A stretch of 64,000 nucleotides of DNA from Anaerolineaceae bacterium (GTDB lineage Bacteria > Chloroflexota > Anaerolineae > Anaerolineales > Anaerolineaceae), in contig JAJUGU010000003.1 of assembly GCA_029265815.1 (NCBI GenBank), positions 186,001-250,000 of the forward strand, in the 5' to 3' direction. This document shows, piece after piece, positions 27,038 through 37,499 of this stretch. Under the pieces are notes generated by a model. It had not been told where the DNA came from and did no database searches. It was given only the letters and a program-made list of their open reading frames with translations. Every line of letters starts with the position of its first letter. The first letter of the stretch is position 1. The translations under genes were made by a program, and so were the position numbers.

Positions 27038-30034
27038 ATGAACAAACCGCTTGATTTTCAATCCGTGATCATGACCTTGCAAAAATATTGGGCTGAGCAG
27101 GGCTGCCTGATCTGGCAGCCATATTACAGCCAGATCGGAGCCGGTACGATGAACCCGGCCACATTTTTGCGCGTGCTTGGTCCCGAACCCTGGAACGTAG
27201 CTTATGTGGAACCTTCTATTCGACCGGATGATGGTCGGTATGGAGAAAACCCGAACCGTTTTCAACAGCATTATCAATTCCAGGTAATTCTCAAACCAGA
27301 TCCAGGGAACCCCCAACAGTTGTATTTGAAATCTCTCGAAGCCCTTGGCATCGATCCCCGCGAACATGACATCCGCTTTGTGGAAGATAACTGGCAGCAG
27401 CCAGCGCTGGGTGCCTGGGGGCTAGGATGGGAAGTCTGGCTGGATGGTCAGGAAATCACCCAATTTACATACTTCCAGCAGGCCGGTGGTTTGTTCCTTG
27501 ACCCGGTGGCGGTGGAAATCACCTACGGGCTTGAGCGTATTACCATGCCATTACAGCGCGAACACCACTTCCGCACCATGCATTGGAATGACAAGCGAAC
27601 TTATGGTGAAGTCAATTACCAGGGTGAAGTTGAGCATAGTAAGTATTATTTTGAAATCGCCGACGTAGAAAGGATGCGCCAGCTTTACAGGTTGTATGAA
27701 CTTGAAGCTGAAGAAGCCATTAAGCACGGTCTGGTTTTACCGGCTCATGATTATCTCTTAAAGTGTTCTCATACGTTCAATATTCTTGATACGCGCGGCG
27801 CGGTAGGTGTCACGGAGCGCCAGGCTCTTTTCGGTAAAATGCGTGAAATGGCACACCGGATTTCAGAAACCTATGTTGCACAGCGTGAAAAACTGGGTTT
27901 CCCATTTCTGGAAGAAACCGCAAAAGTTATCCCGGTGGTGAAACCTTCTTCATCTATCCCTGCTCTTCCCAGCGGGCCGGCAGATTTCTTGCTCGAAATT
28001 GGAACGGAAGAATTGCCTGCCGCAGATCTGCAGAATGCTCTGGACCAATTAAAAGCCAGAGTGCCTGAACTTCTAAAAGAACTGCGTCTGCCCTACGGAA
28101 AGATATCTGTACAGGGCACACCCCGGCGATTAGTGGTGATTGTTGAAGATCTGGCTGAACGCCAAACCTCAAAAGAGTCTATCGTAAAAGGTCCTCCCGC
28201 CAGCCGCGGTTTCGATTCCGCCGGGCAGCCGACGAAAGCCGCTGAAGGGTTCGCCCAGAGCAAAGGCGTCAGCCTGAGTGATCTGCAAACACGCGAGATC
28301 GATGGCGGAATGTACCTGGTGGCGGTTGTTAAAGAACCCAGCCGCACAGCTTACGAAGTGTTAAAAGAAGCCCTCTCTGGGCTGGCCGCAGGCATCAAGT
28401 TCGACAAAACCATGCGCTGGAATCATACTAACGTTGCTTTCTCTCGTCCCGTGCGCTGGCTGCTTGCCATGCTTGGAGGGGTTCCTGTGCCGTTTGAATT
28501 TGCGGGCTTAACCGCCGATAATGTTACCCACGGGCTGCGGTTCTATGAACCAGAGCAAAAGGCAGTTACTTCTCTCAAGGAATACCGGGAATATCTCGAC
28601 AGCCAGGGAATTGTGATCGATCCGGATCAACGCAAAGCGATCATCTCTGGGCAGGTACGACGCTTGTGCATTGAAGCAGGTGGCAGTGATGGAATCGATG
28701 AGAGTTTGCTAGATGAGGTGAATCAACTGGTTGAAGCACCAACTGCACTGCTTGGCAAGTTCGATCCAGTTCATCTCAACTTGCCCTCTGAAGTTTTGAT
28801 TTCGGTGATGAAAAAACACCAGCGCTACTTCCCGGTGCTTTCGCCAGAAGGGAAGCTGTTGCCATATTTCGTTGCTGTTCGTAATGGTGATCATCGTGGA
28901 TTGGAAGCAGTCACTGATGGCAATGAACAGGTGATCAAGGCCAGGTTTGCTGATGCCAACTTTTTCATCGCTGAAGATCTCAAACACAAACTGGAAGACA
29001 TGCTGGAACGCCTCGGAACATTAACCTTCCAACACAAATTGGGGTCAATGCTTGACAAGTCACGCCGCATTGAAGCAATTGTTGATCCGCTTGCCGACGA
29101 ACTTGGGTTGTCTGCGGTGGAGAAAACAGATGCTCTTCGCGCGGCACGCCTATGCAAAGCTGACCTGGTAACCCACATGGTTGTGGAAATGACCTCGCTT
29201 CAAGGAATTATGGGGAAGTATTACGCGCAGCATTCTGGTGAGACCCCCGGTGTGGCCGAAGCAATTTTCGAGCATTATCTACCGCGTTTCACTGGCGATG
29301 TTGTTCCACAGTCTAAAGCAGGCCTGGCAATCGGCATCGCTGACCGCCTTGATTCGCTGGTGGGTCTTTTTGCTGCAGGCCTTGCCCCCACAGGAACAAA
29401 GGATCCTTTTGCGCAGCGCCGTGCGGCACTTGGCCTGGTTCAGCTCCTTTCTGCTTTTGATATTGATTTTGATCTTAAGAAGTGGATGGCGGTTGCCGAG
29501 AAGCAATTACCACTCCCTATGAGTGATGAAAACCGCCAGGCTTGTTTTGATTTTATTGTGGGAAGGTTAAAGAACAATCTGACCGACCAGGGATATCGGT
29601 ATGATGTGGTAGATGCCGTGCTGGCTGAGCAGCAAAACAACCCTGCTGGTGTGCTGCGTGGGGTGAAAGAACTTGGGAATTGGGTTGCCCGTCCGGATTG
29701 GAATACGATACTGCCTGCATACGCGCGTTGTGTGCGGATCACCCGTGATCAAAAAGCGAAGTTTAATGTTGATGAAACCGCGTTTGTTGATTCCGCAGAG
29801 ACGGCTCTGTTCAATGCGCTTAAGAGAGTGGAAAATGTCAACCTGAGAAAAGGGTCGGTTGACGATTTGCTAAATGCGTTCCTGCCTATGATTCCAGATG
29901 TGAATCAGTTTTTTGAAGATGTCATGGTTATGGATGAAGACCTCAGAATTCGTGCCAACCGTCTGGGGCTGCTGCAGCGCATTGCCGCGCTGACCCGCGG
30001 TGTAGCCGATCTTTCATTACTTGAGGGATTCTAA
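27038..30034 (+). CDS. glyQS: Glycyl-tRNA synthetase, alpha and beta chains fused
   Basis: A 998-residue fusion of the two chains that most bacteria encode separately as glyQ and glyS. Residues 1 to about 295 are the alpha chain with the class II catalytic core ([29 protein letters not shown]). A linker of about 15 residues leads to the beta chain at about 312 ([15 protein letters not shown] at 316), which continues through an HD-like region to the anticodon-binding domain. The enzyme charges tRNA-Gly. The ATG at 27038 follows AGGAGA; the earlier in-frame ATG falls in the -10. Fused forms are known in Chlamydia and some other lineages. Confidence 0.95.
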   Translation: MNKPLDFQSVIMTLQKYWAEQGCLIWQPYYSQIGAGTMNPATFLRVLGPEPWNVAYVEPSIRPDDGRYGENPNRFQQHYQFQVILKPDPGNPQQLYLKSLEALGIDPREHDIRFVEDNWQQPALGAWGLGWEVWLDGQEITQFTYFQQAGGLFLDPVAVEITYGLERITMPLQREHHFRTMHWNDKRTYGEVNYQGEVEHSKYYFEIADVERMRQLYRLYELEAEEAIKHGLVLPAHDYLLKCSHTFNILDTRGAVGVTERQALFGKMREMAHRISETYVAQREKLGFPFLEETAKVIPVVKPSSSIPALPSGPADFLLEIGTEELPAADLQNALDQLKARVPELLKELRLPYGKISVQGTPRRLVVIVEDLAERQTSKESIVKGPPASRGFDSAGQPTKAAEGFAQSKGVSLSDLQTREIDGGMYLVAVVKEPSRTAYEVLKEALSGLAAGIKFDKTMRWNHTNVAFSRPVRWLLAMLGGVPVPFEFAGLTADNVTHGLRFYEPEQKAVTSLKEYREYLDSQGIVIDPDQRKAIISGQVRRLCIEAGGSDGIDESLLDEVNQLVEAPTALLGKFDPVHLNLPSEVLISVMKKHQRYFPVLSPEGKLLPYFVAVRNGDHRGLEAVTDGNEQVIKARFADANFFIAEDLKHKLEDMLERLGTLTFQHKLGSMLDKSRRIEAIVDPLADELGLSAVEKTDALRAARLCKADLVTHMVVEMTSLQGIMGKYYAQHSGETPGVAEAIFEHYLPRFTGDVVPQSKAGLAIGIADRLDSLVGLFAAGLAPTGTKDPFAQRRAALGLVQLLSAFDIDFDLKKWMAVAEKQLPLPMSDENRQACFDFIVGRLKNNLTDQGYRYDVVDAVLAEQQNNPAGVLRGVKELGNWVARPDWNTILPAYARCVRITRDQKAKFNVDETAFVDSAETALFNALKRVENVNLRKGSVDDLLNAFLPMIPDVNQFFEDVMVMDEDLRIRANRLGLLQRIAALTRGVADLSLLEGF

Positions 30035-30042
30035 AAGCACAT

Positions 30043-30070
30043 ACCGGGAGGGTAAAACCTCCCGGTTTTT
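30043..30070 (+). terminator. Intrinsic terminator after glyQS
   Basis: ACCGGGAGG and CCTCCCGGT form a 9-bp stem with loop GTAAAA, followed by T5, 8 nt after the stop codon. Confidence 0.9.
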
Positions 30071-30117
30071 GATGCGCACATCTCATCGAATTTCTGGGTT
30101 AAAATATTTACAATCCG

Positions 30118-32022
30118 ATGACAGCAGTAGATGAAATTAAAGCCCGGATAGATATTGTCGATCTTGTTTCCGAAACGGTGAAATTGCGCCGTTCCGGAAA
30201 GAGTTATACCGGTTTTTGCCCCTTTCACCCCAATTCTAAAACACCAGCATTTGCAGTTTTTCCAGATTCTGGCACCTGGCGCTGTTTTGGTCAATGTAAT
30301 GAAGGCGGTGACATCTTTAAGTTCGTTATGAAAAAAGAGGGCTGGGATTTCTCGGAAGCCTTGAAGTATCTAGCAGAACGGGCGGGTGTTACATTGACCC
30401 CGCTCACTCCAGAACGCAAGGCAGAAGAAGATGAGTACGAAAACCTGCGAAACATTCTGGAAGAAAGTGTCAAATTTTATCAATATCAATTGATGAAAAC
30501 TCCGGCCGGAAAATCGGCATTACATTACCTCACTAACCGGGGAATCTCACTGGATAGTATCGCGCGTTTTGAACTTGGGTACGCGCCTGACGCTTACGAA
30601 GCACTCATTAATCACCTAAACGGTAAAGGGCATCCTTTCGAGCAGCTGCAAGCGGCTGGAATGGTTGTGGAAAGGGACGAGGGTGGATACTACGACAAGT
30701 TCCGTAACCGCATCTTGTTTCCCATCCGCGACGGTTCAGGGAAAATGACCGGTTTTGGTGCTCGCATCCTGGATCCGAATGATGTACCCAAATTCCTCAA
30801 TTCCCCACAGACAGCGCTCTTCAATAAAAGCCGACTGCTTTATGGACTGAATCTGGCTCGCAAATCTATTCGCGATGCTGATCAGGTGGTAATCGTTGAA
30901 GGTTACCTGGATGTAATTGCCCTACATCAATGTGGATTTGAGAACACTGTCTCACCTATGGGTACAGCCTTAAATGAGGATCAGATCAGGTATTTAAAAA
31001 AATTCACCCGGCGAATTGTCTTAGCGCTGGATGCGGATACTGCTGGTGAGAAAGCCACTTTGCGCGGATTGGACATCGCCCGTCAGGCGTTAGACCATGA
31101 GACGGAACTGGTGTTCGATGCCCGTGGATTGCTGCATCACGAAGCCCGCCTGCAGGCGGATGTGAGGGTGACTGCATTGCCTGCCGGAAAGGATCCCGAC
31201 GATGTAGTTCTCAAAGACCCTCAGGAATGGCGTAGGATCCTGGAAAATGCCAGACCAATCGTGGTGCATGTGATGGAAATGCTCGCTGCAGGTCAAAACC
31301 TTGATGATGCCAAGGTAAGGTCATCCATAGCTGCTCAGGTGCTTCCTCTCATCGAAGATGTGCCTTCAGCAATTGAACGCGATACTTATCGACAGCAGTT
31401 AGCAAGGTTGTTGAAGGTGGACGAGCGTTCACTTCTGGGCAGCCAGAAAATGCGGGAGTCTGTGCGCAGGCGAAGACTGAGCGCTCAAGATTCTGGAAAA
31501 AAGCCTCCACTGAGTGCCACCCAGCCTGGAATAGATCAACGTTCACTGCAAATGGAAAATCACTGCCTGTCACTTCTCTTTCACCGCATAGATTATCTCT
31601 ATGATCTCGAACGTGCCTTGAAACAGGCTGGATTGGAAAGATTCTCTGCCAGTGATTTTGATGACTCGCAAAATCATGCCTTGGCACGACTCTTGTTACA
31701 GGGATTAAAGCAGGATGAAATGGATGCGATCGATTATGTGAAAGAGCATGCTGAAGAGGAAATCATTGAACGAATGACCCTTCTCACGAAGGGAATGCCA
31801 ATTGAAGAAAAGAATGAAGAAAAACTGTTAGAAGATCTCTATCGAACTGTTGTGAACCTGCGATTAATTCGCACAAACCTTTTATTAAATCACCTGCGTT
31901 TTTTGGAGAGTGATGAAGCGACAGAAGATGAGAAAACTACCATTCAATCCATGATACTGCAGAATACGGTGGCGAGAGGAAAACTAGATCTTGCCCTGGC
32001 AAAATTACCCCTAAAAAGATAA
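30118..32022 (+). CDS. dnaG: DNA primase
   Basis: 634 residues. DnaG makes RNA primers for lagging-strand synthesis. The CHC2 zinc finger is complete (C34, H37, C56, C60). The catalytic core carries the TOPRIM acidic residues E261 in VIVEGYLDV and D305/D307 in ALDADTAG. The C-terminal helicase-binding region is divergent, as usual. No Shine-Dalgarno is seen before the ATG. A TAAAAT at 30100-30105 would give a leader of only a few bases, so initiation may be leaderless or nearly so. It lies 27 nt before the sigma factor gene, the dnaG-rpoD order found in many bacteria. Confidence 0.95.
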   Translation: MTAVDEIKARIDIVDLVSETVKLRRSGKSYTGFCPFHPNSKTPAFAVFPDSGTWRCFGQCNEGGDIFKFVMKKEGWDFSEALKYLAERAGVTLTPLTPERKAEEDEYENLRNILEESVKFYQYQLMKTPAGKSALHYLTNRGISLDSIARFELGYAPDAYEALINHLNGKGHPFEQLQAAGMVVERDEGGYYDKFRNRILFPIRDGSGKMTGFGARILDPNDVPKFLNSPQTALFNKSRLLYGLNLARKSIRDADQVVIVEGYLDVIALHQCGFENTVSPMGTALNEDQIRYLKKFTRRIVLALDADTAGEKATLRGLDIARQALDHETELVFDARGLLHHEARLQADVRVTALPAGKDPDDVVLKDPQEWRRILENARPIVVHVMEMLAAGQNLDDAKVRSSIAAQVLPLIEDVPSAIERDTYRQQLARLLKVDERSLLGSQKMRESVRRRRLSAQDSGKKPPLSATQPGIDQRSLQMENHCLSLLFHRIDYLYDLERALKQAGLERFSASDFDDSQNHALARLLLQGLKQDEMDAIDYVKEHAEEEIIERMTLLTKGMPIEEKNEEKLLEDLYRTVVNLRLIRTNLLLNHLRFLESDEATEDEKTTIQSMILQNTVARGKLDLALAKLPLKR

Positions 32023-32037
32023 AACTTGACTTTATGG

Positions 32038-32043
32038 TATAGT
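32038..32043 (+). promoter_or_regulatory. -10 element giving a leaderless sigma factor mRNA (predicted)
   Basis: TATAGT is separated from the ATG at 32050 by exactly 6 nt (TAACCC), so transcription should begin at or within a base of the start codon. There is no Shine-Dalgarno upstream. No -35 at 17 bp is seen. The tetR gene at 38099 has the same 6-nt arrangement. Confidence 0.5.
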
Positions 32044-32049
32044 TAACCC

Positions 32050-33762
32050 ATGCCTGAAAATCCAACAAAAAAGCAGAAAAGACAAGTAGAGGTGAATATT
32101 CAACAAAGAAGCGCTGTATCCGCAACAGCAGCTCTGCCAAAGACTGTCACTCAATCACCTGCCAGGAGCGGACAACAAGTAAAGAAAAAGAAATCCGTTC
32201 CATCAACCTTGGGAACGAAAAAGGTAGCCCGGACGAAAAGCATAAACCACGACGAGAATAATCATCTCGAAGATGATGTCTTAACCAAACAGGAACCAGA
32301 TGATTCTTCACTGGTGCAGGTGAACTCAGAATGGGGTGAGATCGCCACCGAAGACCCGTTGGAGATTCTTGAAGATCCATCCATTGCCCTTGAATTAACC
32401 GAAGACCCCGTACGCCTTTATCTCAAAGAAATCGGACAAATCAATCTACTGGATGCTGATGCGGAATTCAGACTGGCGGTACGAATTGAAGCCAGTGTAA
32501 GAATGGATGCTTTTAAGAACCACTGCAGACTTGAAAATGACAGCGAAGGTCACTACCGGGCGCTTTATCACGCAATTATTGTTGAATTGATTACTTCCTG
32601 GAAACGTTTACAGGAAGATGCACAACGTATCAATCATAAAGAGTGTCCAGATCTGGCATTGACCCTGGCGGAGGCTATTTCACTGCGCCGCAGCTGGCAA
32701 TCTGATGACCCATCGTATCTACGCACATATCTTGATAATGGGCTTTGGGGAAAGGATGCTATCTGGGAAGAGCTGGTGAGGCATGCTTTTACTGTATTTG
32801 TCAGTATGTATCTGCTGCCTGAAAAGACTGCAACATCCCTGTTACAGTATCTACAGAGCACCGATGAAATGCCAGAAGCGGTTTGGTTCAAACGCAGACT
32901 GCCTGACGAAGCCACTTTAAAGGCGGAGGTAGAAGGCGTTCGCAAGCGAGCTGAAGAGTCTAACCAGACGTTGATTCGTGCTAATCTACGGCTGGTGGTG
33001 AGTATTGCCAAACGCTACCTTGGGAGGGGTATCTCGTTTCTCGACTTGATCCAGGAAGGCAATCTTGGATTGTTAAGAGCGGTTTCTAAATTCGATTCCA
33101 CCCGCGGGTTTAAATTTAGCACCTACGCCACCTGGTGGATTCGGCAATCAATCAGCCGGTATATTGCTGAACATGCACGCACCATTCGTATACCGGTTCA
33201 TCTGTTCGAAGCCATTACCCGCATCTTACGCATCCAACGCTCTCTGGTGCAGGAACTTGGCAGAGAACCCTCTCTTGAAGAACTTGCTCTCGAATCAGAT
33301 TTGATTTCCGCAGAAGACTCTCAGGCGATCAAAGCAGCAAGATTGACCAACCAGCCCATTGATGCTGAATTGCAGCGCCGTTGGACTTGGGCCACTGTAA
33401 AAGTACAGCGCATCCTGCAATCAGCCGAAGAGCCGATTTCACTCGAAAGGCCTGTCGGTGATGAAGAAAGCAGCCAGTTGGGAGATTTTATTGAGGATGA
33501 TGAAGCACTTGAACCGATGGATGCTGCTGCCAGAGAAATGCTGCGCGAGCAAGTTCAAAACGCACTGGCCGCTCTTTCAGAGCGTGAACGCCAGGTGCTT
33601 GAATTGCGCTTTGGATTGATCGATGGTAAAGATCACACACTGGAAGAAGTCAGTCGTTATTTCAATGTCACGCGCGAACGCATCCGCCAGATCGAAGCCA
33701 AAGCACTGCGCAAGCTGCGTCACCCCACCCGCAGTCGTTACTTAAGAGAATATTTAGGATAA
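32050..33762 (+). CDS. rpoD: Primary RNA polymerase sigma factor (RpoD/SigA type)
   Basis: 570 residues. A basic, low-complexity N terminus (about 1-75, Lys/Gln/Ser rich) leads to region 1.2 ([13 protein letters not shown]). Region 2 begins near 310 ([27 protein letters not shown]), including the -10 recognition helix with [12 protein letters not shown]. Region 3 follows, and region 4 has the -35 helix-turn-helix ([13 protein letters not shown] from 511, then [25 protein letters not shown]). This is the housekeeping sigma factor layout. The region between 1.2 and 2 is about 170 residues, a non-conserved insert. The gene ends in a hairpin shared with the convergent deacetylase gene. Confidence 0.95.
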   Translation: MPENPTKKQKRQVEVNIQQRSAVSATAALPKTVTQSPARSGQQVKKKKSVPSTLGTKKVARTKSINHDENNHLEDDVLTKQEPDDSSLVQVNSEWGEIATEDPLEILEDPSIALELTEDPVRLYLKEIGQINLLDADAEFRLAVRIEASVRMDAFKNHCRLENDSEGHYRALYHAIIVELITSWKRLQEDAQRINHKECPDLALTLAEAISLRRSWQSDDPSYLRTYLDNGLWGKDAIWEELVRHAFTVFVSMYLLPEKTATSLLQYLQSTDEMPEAVWFKRRLPDEATLKAEVEGVRKRAEESNQTLIRANLRLVVSIAKRYLGRGISFLDLIQEGNLGLLRAVSKFDSTRGFKFSTYATWWIRQSISRYIAEHARTIRIPVHLFEAITRILRIQRSLVQELGREPSLEELALESDLISAEDSQAIKAARLTNQPIDAELQRRWTWATVKVQRILQSAEEPISLERPVGDEESSQLGDFIEDDEALEPMDAAAREMLREQVQNALAALSERERQVLELRFGLIDGKDHTLEEVSRYFNVTRERIRQIEAKALRKLRHPTRSRYLREYLG

Positions 33763-33792
33763 AAAAATTCGGGCTAAGAGCCCGAATTTTTT
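33762..33792 (+). terminator. Bidirectional terminator overlapping both stop codons
   Basis: AAAAAATTCGGGCT pairs with AGCCCGAATTTTTT around AAG (14 bp). The rpoD TAA (33760-33762) touches the left arm and the convergent deacetylase stop (33791-33793) touches the right arm. Flanking A and T runs fit termination on both strands. Confidence 0.9.
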
Positions 33793-34627
33793 AGTTACAA
33801 GAATCGGCCATTGCTTCGCTCAGGCTGATTACTTTCCAATCTTGCTCCAGCAATGTTTTTAGAACAGAGACATCCTCAGGAGTGGCATGTAGAATGATGA
33901 TCCCACCGTTTTTTAATGGTGTGCGATTCTCTTCGAAGGCATGATTATCTGCGCTCCAGTACACTGGAACTAATCCGTTGTCACTGGCAAAAGTCAGGTA
34001 GTCATAAGTCCAGGGTCCGTAAGGAACACGCGCGTAGGGCGCAAATCCTTTTTCAAAAAGGGCATCACCTAACTTGGAGCGCAGCGCATCCTCCCATAAG
34101 CGGTAATCTTCCTGCCATTCTTCTTTGGTCATCTTTTCTGCGGCTTCTACCGCCGGGTGAACATACGCGTGATAAGCGAGGTCATGACCCTCGTTAATAA
34201 TTCGCTGAACGGTTTGGTCGCTAAAATTTTCAGCAAATGGTTTACCGAGTAGGAAAAATGTTGCAGTGGCATTATGCTCTTTGAGAAGATCGAGCATCTG
34301 ATTCATCACGTCATCCCAATATCCATCATCAATGGTAAGCACAACAAATGAATCGTTCGTATCAAATCTCTGAAGGAGTTCACCGTCATAAACCGGTTCA
34401 GCCTGAATGCGGTTTACACTGCAAACTTCGATCTCTTCTGTTGCAGATGGTTCGACAGAAGGCGAGTTGGTCGTTGCCGGCGGATCGATTGTAACAACAT
34501 CTGAGGGTTCGGATGTGGTCTCAAAAACAAGGGTTGGCTGTGTGGCGCTAATAACATTGGTTGCACAGGCTGTAAAAAGCATTCCACTCAGGAGTGTTAT
34601 GGCTAATAAGACAAAAAATTTTCGCAT
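33791..34627 (-). CDS. Polysaccharide deacetylase lipoprotein (NodB domain)
   Basis: 278 residues. Signal peptide with lipobox LFTAC (Cys21), a Thr/Ser/Pro-rich linker to about 65, then a NodB/CE4 homology domain. The metal site is present as D100-D101 in TIDDG and H153/H157 in HAYVH; the arginine and later His motifs (YARVPYGPWTYDY, GGIIILHAT) are recognisable. Such enzymes remove N- or O-acetyl groups from wall polymers or chitin-like glycans outside the cell. GAGG upstream of the ATG supports the start. Substrate is unknown. Confidence 0.88.
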   Translation of the reverse strand: MRKFFVLLAITLLSGMLFTACATNVISATQPTLVFETTSEPSDVVTIDPPATTNSPSVEPSATEEIEVCSVNRIQAEPVYDGELLQRFDTNDSFVVLTIDDGYWDDVMNQMLDLLKEHNATATFFLLGKPFAENFSDQTVQRIINEGHDLAYHAYVHPAVEAAEKMTKEEWQEDYRLWEDALRSKLGDALFEKGFAPYARVPYGPWTYDYLTFASDNGLVPVYWSADNHAFEENRTPLKNGGIIILHATPEDVSVLKTLLEQDWKVISLSEAMADSCN

Positions 34628-34972
34628 AAAACCTCGCTGAACAATTTTACCAGAGAGGATAGAATTTTTACAGCAACCAAATTTTTGCTTATTCCGGTAC
34701 CAAAGAGAACAAAAACAACCATATTACAATGAAAAGTGACGATCATGGTCAGAATTGACCTCAACTAAATGGTTTTATAAGCACCTTGCATCTGAGTTTT
34801 ATCCATGTTATACTGACTCTACAGATAATCAAACACATCGAAAAGGTACGTCCTGAACATCGGAACCGCTATTTCCAATACCCCTATCGAGAAAAAATTG
34901 AACACCCACCCATTCCCTGTTCTGCAGGCATGAATGGAAATATTCAACTTCAAATTCACGAAAGAAAATCAT
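34628..34972 (+). other. Intergenic region with the rho leader
   Basis: About 345 bp between the divergent deacetylase and rho genes. It holds the rho promoter at 34786-34814 and a transcribed leader of about 150 nt. No coding frame longer than a few dozen codons has a supported start. I see no clear riboswitch. A rho leader may itself be a Rho-sensitive attenuator, as in E. coli, but that is inference. Confidence 0.5.
34786..34814 (+). promoter_or_regulatory. Promoter of rho
   Basis: TTGCAT (34786-34791) and TATACT (34809-34814), 17-bp spacer. The predicted start is about 150 nt before the rho ATG. Confidence 0.65.
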
Positions 34973-36244
34973 ATGAAAATTCTTGAAATGGAAAATGCCT
35001 CCCTCGCCTCTTTGCGTCAAATCGCAGCGGAACTTAATGTGCCAAACGCAAATCGATTAAAAAAAGAGAATCTCATCATCAATATCCGCCGCGCTGAAGC
35101 CGAGAAGGAAGGAATAGAGGTTCGTGGAGGAGTGCTTGAAATCACTCCGGAGGGTGTAGGCTTTCTTCGCACAAATTATTCCATTGGGCCTGAAGATGTA
35201 TATGTTTCTCAGGCTCAACTCAGGCGATATGACCTGCGCATGGGTGATCTGGTGATCGGTGTCGTCCGTCCACCACGTGATGCCGAACGGCACTATGGAC
35301 TGCTTAAGGTGGAAAGTGTAAACGGCATCGCTCCCGAAGAGATGCGCGGCAGGAAAACATTTGAAAGTCTGACCCCTATCTTTCCTGATAAACGCTTTGA
35401 TCTTGAAACTGACCGCAGTATCTTATCCTCACGCTTGATCAATCTCATTGCACCTATTGGCCGCGGGCAACGTGGTATGATTGTCTCTCCTCCCAAGGCT
35501 GGAAAAACCACCATCCTCAAGCAGCTTGCCAACTCCATCACCGCTAATAATCCAGAAATTCATCTCATCATTGCTCTCATTGGTGAACGGCCTGAAGAAG
35601 TCACCGATATTGATCGTTCAGTTGATGCTGAAGTGGTAGCGTCAACATTTGATGAACCGGTTAGCGCGCACGTGCGTACGGCCGAGATTACTCTAGAACG
35701 CGCCAAGCGCCTGGTTGAAATTGGCCGCGATGTGGTCATTCTTTTAGATTCTCTCACTCGCCTTGCAAGGGCTTATAATCTAGTTGTGAACCCGTCTGGC
35801 CGAACCCTTTCGGGCGGTATGGATCCATCAGCGCTTTACCCGCCGAAAAAATTCTTTGGCGCAGCGCGCAATATCGAAGAAGGCGGTTCGCTAACGATCA
35901 TTGCCACTGCCCTTGTTGAAACGGGTTCACGGTTGGATGATGTGGTCTATGAAGAGTTTAAAGGCACCGGAAATATGGAGCTGCACCTCTCGCGCCGTTT
36001 GCAGGAACGCCGTATCTTCCCGGCGATCGATATCGAGCGCTCCTCAACCCGACGCGAAGATCTGCTTCTCGGACCTGACATCTTACCGCGGGTGTGGTTA
36101 ATGCGTCGTATGTATCTGCAGATGATCGGTACGCCTCCACAGGGTGCAGGCATGGATCCTGCTGTGGCAACTGAGGCAATCTTGCAGCGCATAAGCCGTA
36201 CGAAGAGTAACCAGGAATTCCTGGAAAATCTTACGGAGGAATAG
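34973..36244 (+). CDS. rho: Transcription termination factor Rho
   Basis: 423 residues. Rho is an RNA-dependent ATPase ring that ends unlinked transcripts. The N-terminal Rho_N helix region (SLASLRQIAAELNV) is followed by the RNA-binding cold-shock-like domain (GGVLEITPEGVGFLR) and the RecA-type motor with Walker A PPKAGKTT (173-180) and the Q-loop region. The ATG at 34973 is preferred over 34934 because the Rho_N motif begins close to it. The stop TAG shares a base with the GTG of the following gene (TAGTG), so translation is coupled. Confidence 0.94.
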   Translation: MKILEMENASLASLRQIAAELNVPNANRLKKENLIINIRRAEAEKEGIEVRGGVLEITPEGVGFLRTNYSIGPEDVYVSQAQLRRYDLRMGDLVIGVVRPPRDAERHYGLLKVESVNGIAPEEMRGRKTFESLTPIFPDKRFDLETDRSILSSRLINLIAPIGRGQRGMIVSPPKAGKTTILKQLANSITANNPEIHLIIALIGERPEEVTDIDRSVDAEVVASTFDEPVSAHVRTAEITLERAKRLVEIGRDVVILLDSLTRLARAYNLVVNPSGRTLSGGMDPSALYPPKKFFGAARNIEEGGSLTIIATALVETGSRLDDVVYEEFKGTGNMELHLSRRLQERRIFPAIDIERSSTRREDLLLGPDILPRVWLMRRMYLQMIGTPPQGAGMDPAVATEAILQRISRTKSNQEFLENLTEE

Positions 36245-37335
36245 TGACTGTAAAAAAATCAACCCCAGAACAGCAGCTCAAAGCCGAAAATGGCAAAAAG
36301 CCTGCAGTCAATTGGGCATTGATCCTGTCCTGGGGTGGAACAATCTTATTGGTAGCAATCATGCTTGCCGTGCTGTTTCAATTCAACCCACTTAATGCAT
36401 TGAAATCGAATGAGGCAGTGGTCAGTACCCCAATTTCGGATGTAAAATTGCCAGAAATTAAAAGTTCAGGTGTGGATTTTGCCCTTGCGCGGTATGCAGA
36501 AATGGATACGGCCATCCCTGAAGGTGTTCGGCAGTATGCCATAAAGTACACGGTTGAGGAAGGCGACTCGATCTTTGCCATTGCAAAGAAGTTTTCCCTC
36601 CAACCAGAGTCCATCTTATATGCAAATTTTGATCTGTTAAACGATGATCCAACCTTCCTTTTACCTGGCTGGAGATTGACCATTCCACCCACAGATGGTG
36701 TGTATTACAAGTGGAAGGAAGGTGATACACTCGAAAAGGTAGCTGAAAAATATTATGTTGATGTGGCTGATATCACCAGCTGGCCTTCGAATAAATTGGA
36801 TGTGCAAAACCCCGATACAACCGGACTGGAATACGTAATGATTCCCGGCGGGTACCGCGAAATTCAATCCTGGATCACGCCCTTGGAATATACCGCAAGG
36901 TCAGGTGCAACCCGGGTCATTGCAGGTGAAGGCGGTTGTCAGGCTCCTGCCACAGGCCCTGTTGGTACAGGCGGATTTATCACACCCACTGGTGGTTTCG
37001 AGGTTTCAGGGTTTGATTTCACCAGTTATCATCTAGGTGTTGATCTCACAGCATACGAAGGATCTCCAATCTATGCGTCTGACAACGGTACAGTGCTCTA
37101 TGCTGGCTGGAACACATCTGGTTATGGTAACCTGATTGTGATCGACCATAACAATGGATATGAAACCCTTTACGCTCACCTTTCGCAGATTTATGTTTAT
37201 TGTGGTGAGGGTGTTGCCCAGGGTACAGTAATCGGAGCGGCTGGTAGTACCGGCAAGTCCACTGGTGCACATCTGCATTTCGAGATCCGTTATTACAATT
37301 CATTCATCAACCCCTGGCAGGTATTTGGATTTTGA
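36244..37335 (+). CDS. Membrane-anchored LysM / M23 peptidoglycan peptidase, paralogue 2
   Basis: 363 residues, same layout as the protein at 18172-19374. A short cytoplasmic tail and one transmembrane helix (about 22-43, ALILSWGGTILLVAIMLAVL) are followed by LysM (KYTVEEGDSIFAIAKKFSL, from about 100), a second LysM-like repeat (YKWKEGDTLEKVAEKYYV), and the M23 domain. The zinc ligands are H263/D267 (HLGVD), H312 (YAHL) and H343/H345 (HLH). The start is GTG, overlapping the rho stop by one base, with CGGAGGA upstream. Coupling with rho is unusual and not explained by function. Confidence 0.92.
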   Translation: MTVKKSTPEQQLKAENGKKPAVNWALILSWGGTILLVAIMLAVLFQFNPLNALKSNEAVVSTPISDVKLPEIKSSGVDFALARYAEMDTAIPEGVRQYAIKYTVEEGDSIFAIAKKFSLQPESILYANFDLLNDDPTFLLPGWRLTIPPTDGVYYKWKEGDTLEKVAEKYYVDVADITSWPSNKLDVQNPDTTGLEYVMIPGGYREIQSWITPLEYTARSGATRVIAGEGGCQAPATGPVGTGGFITPTGGFEVSGFDFTSYHLGVDLTAYEGSPIYASDNGTVLYAGWNTSGYGNLIVIDHNNGYETLYAHLSQIYVYCGEGVAQGTVIGAAGSTGKSTGAHLHFEIRYYNSFINPWQVFGF

Positions 37336-37367
37336 TCGATCGGTGAAATATCTAAGGAAAAAACCAT

Positions 37368-37401
37368 TGTAGAAGGATGAAATTCATCCTTCTACATTTT
37401 T
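37368..37401 (+). terminator. Intrinsic terminator after the rho operon
   Basis: TGTAGAAGGATGA and TCATCCTTCTACA pair perfectly (13 bp, loop AAT) and are followed by T5. Convergent with tetR. Confidence 0.9.
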
Positions 37402-37499
37402 AAGAATATGACAAAATTCTCTGGATATTCAAATTGTGAGAGGTTGATGCAATGCAGATAACCCGATTCCGGTCGAAAATGGAGATCGTTTAAAAGAAT

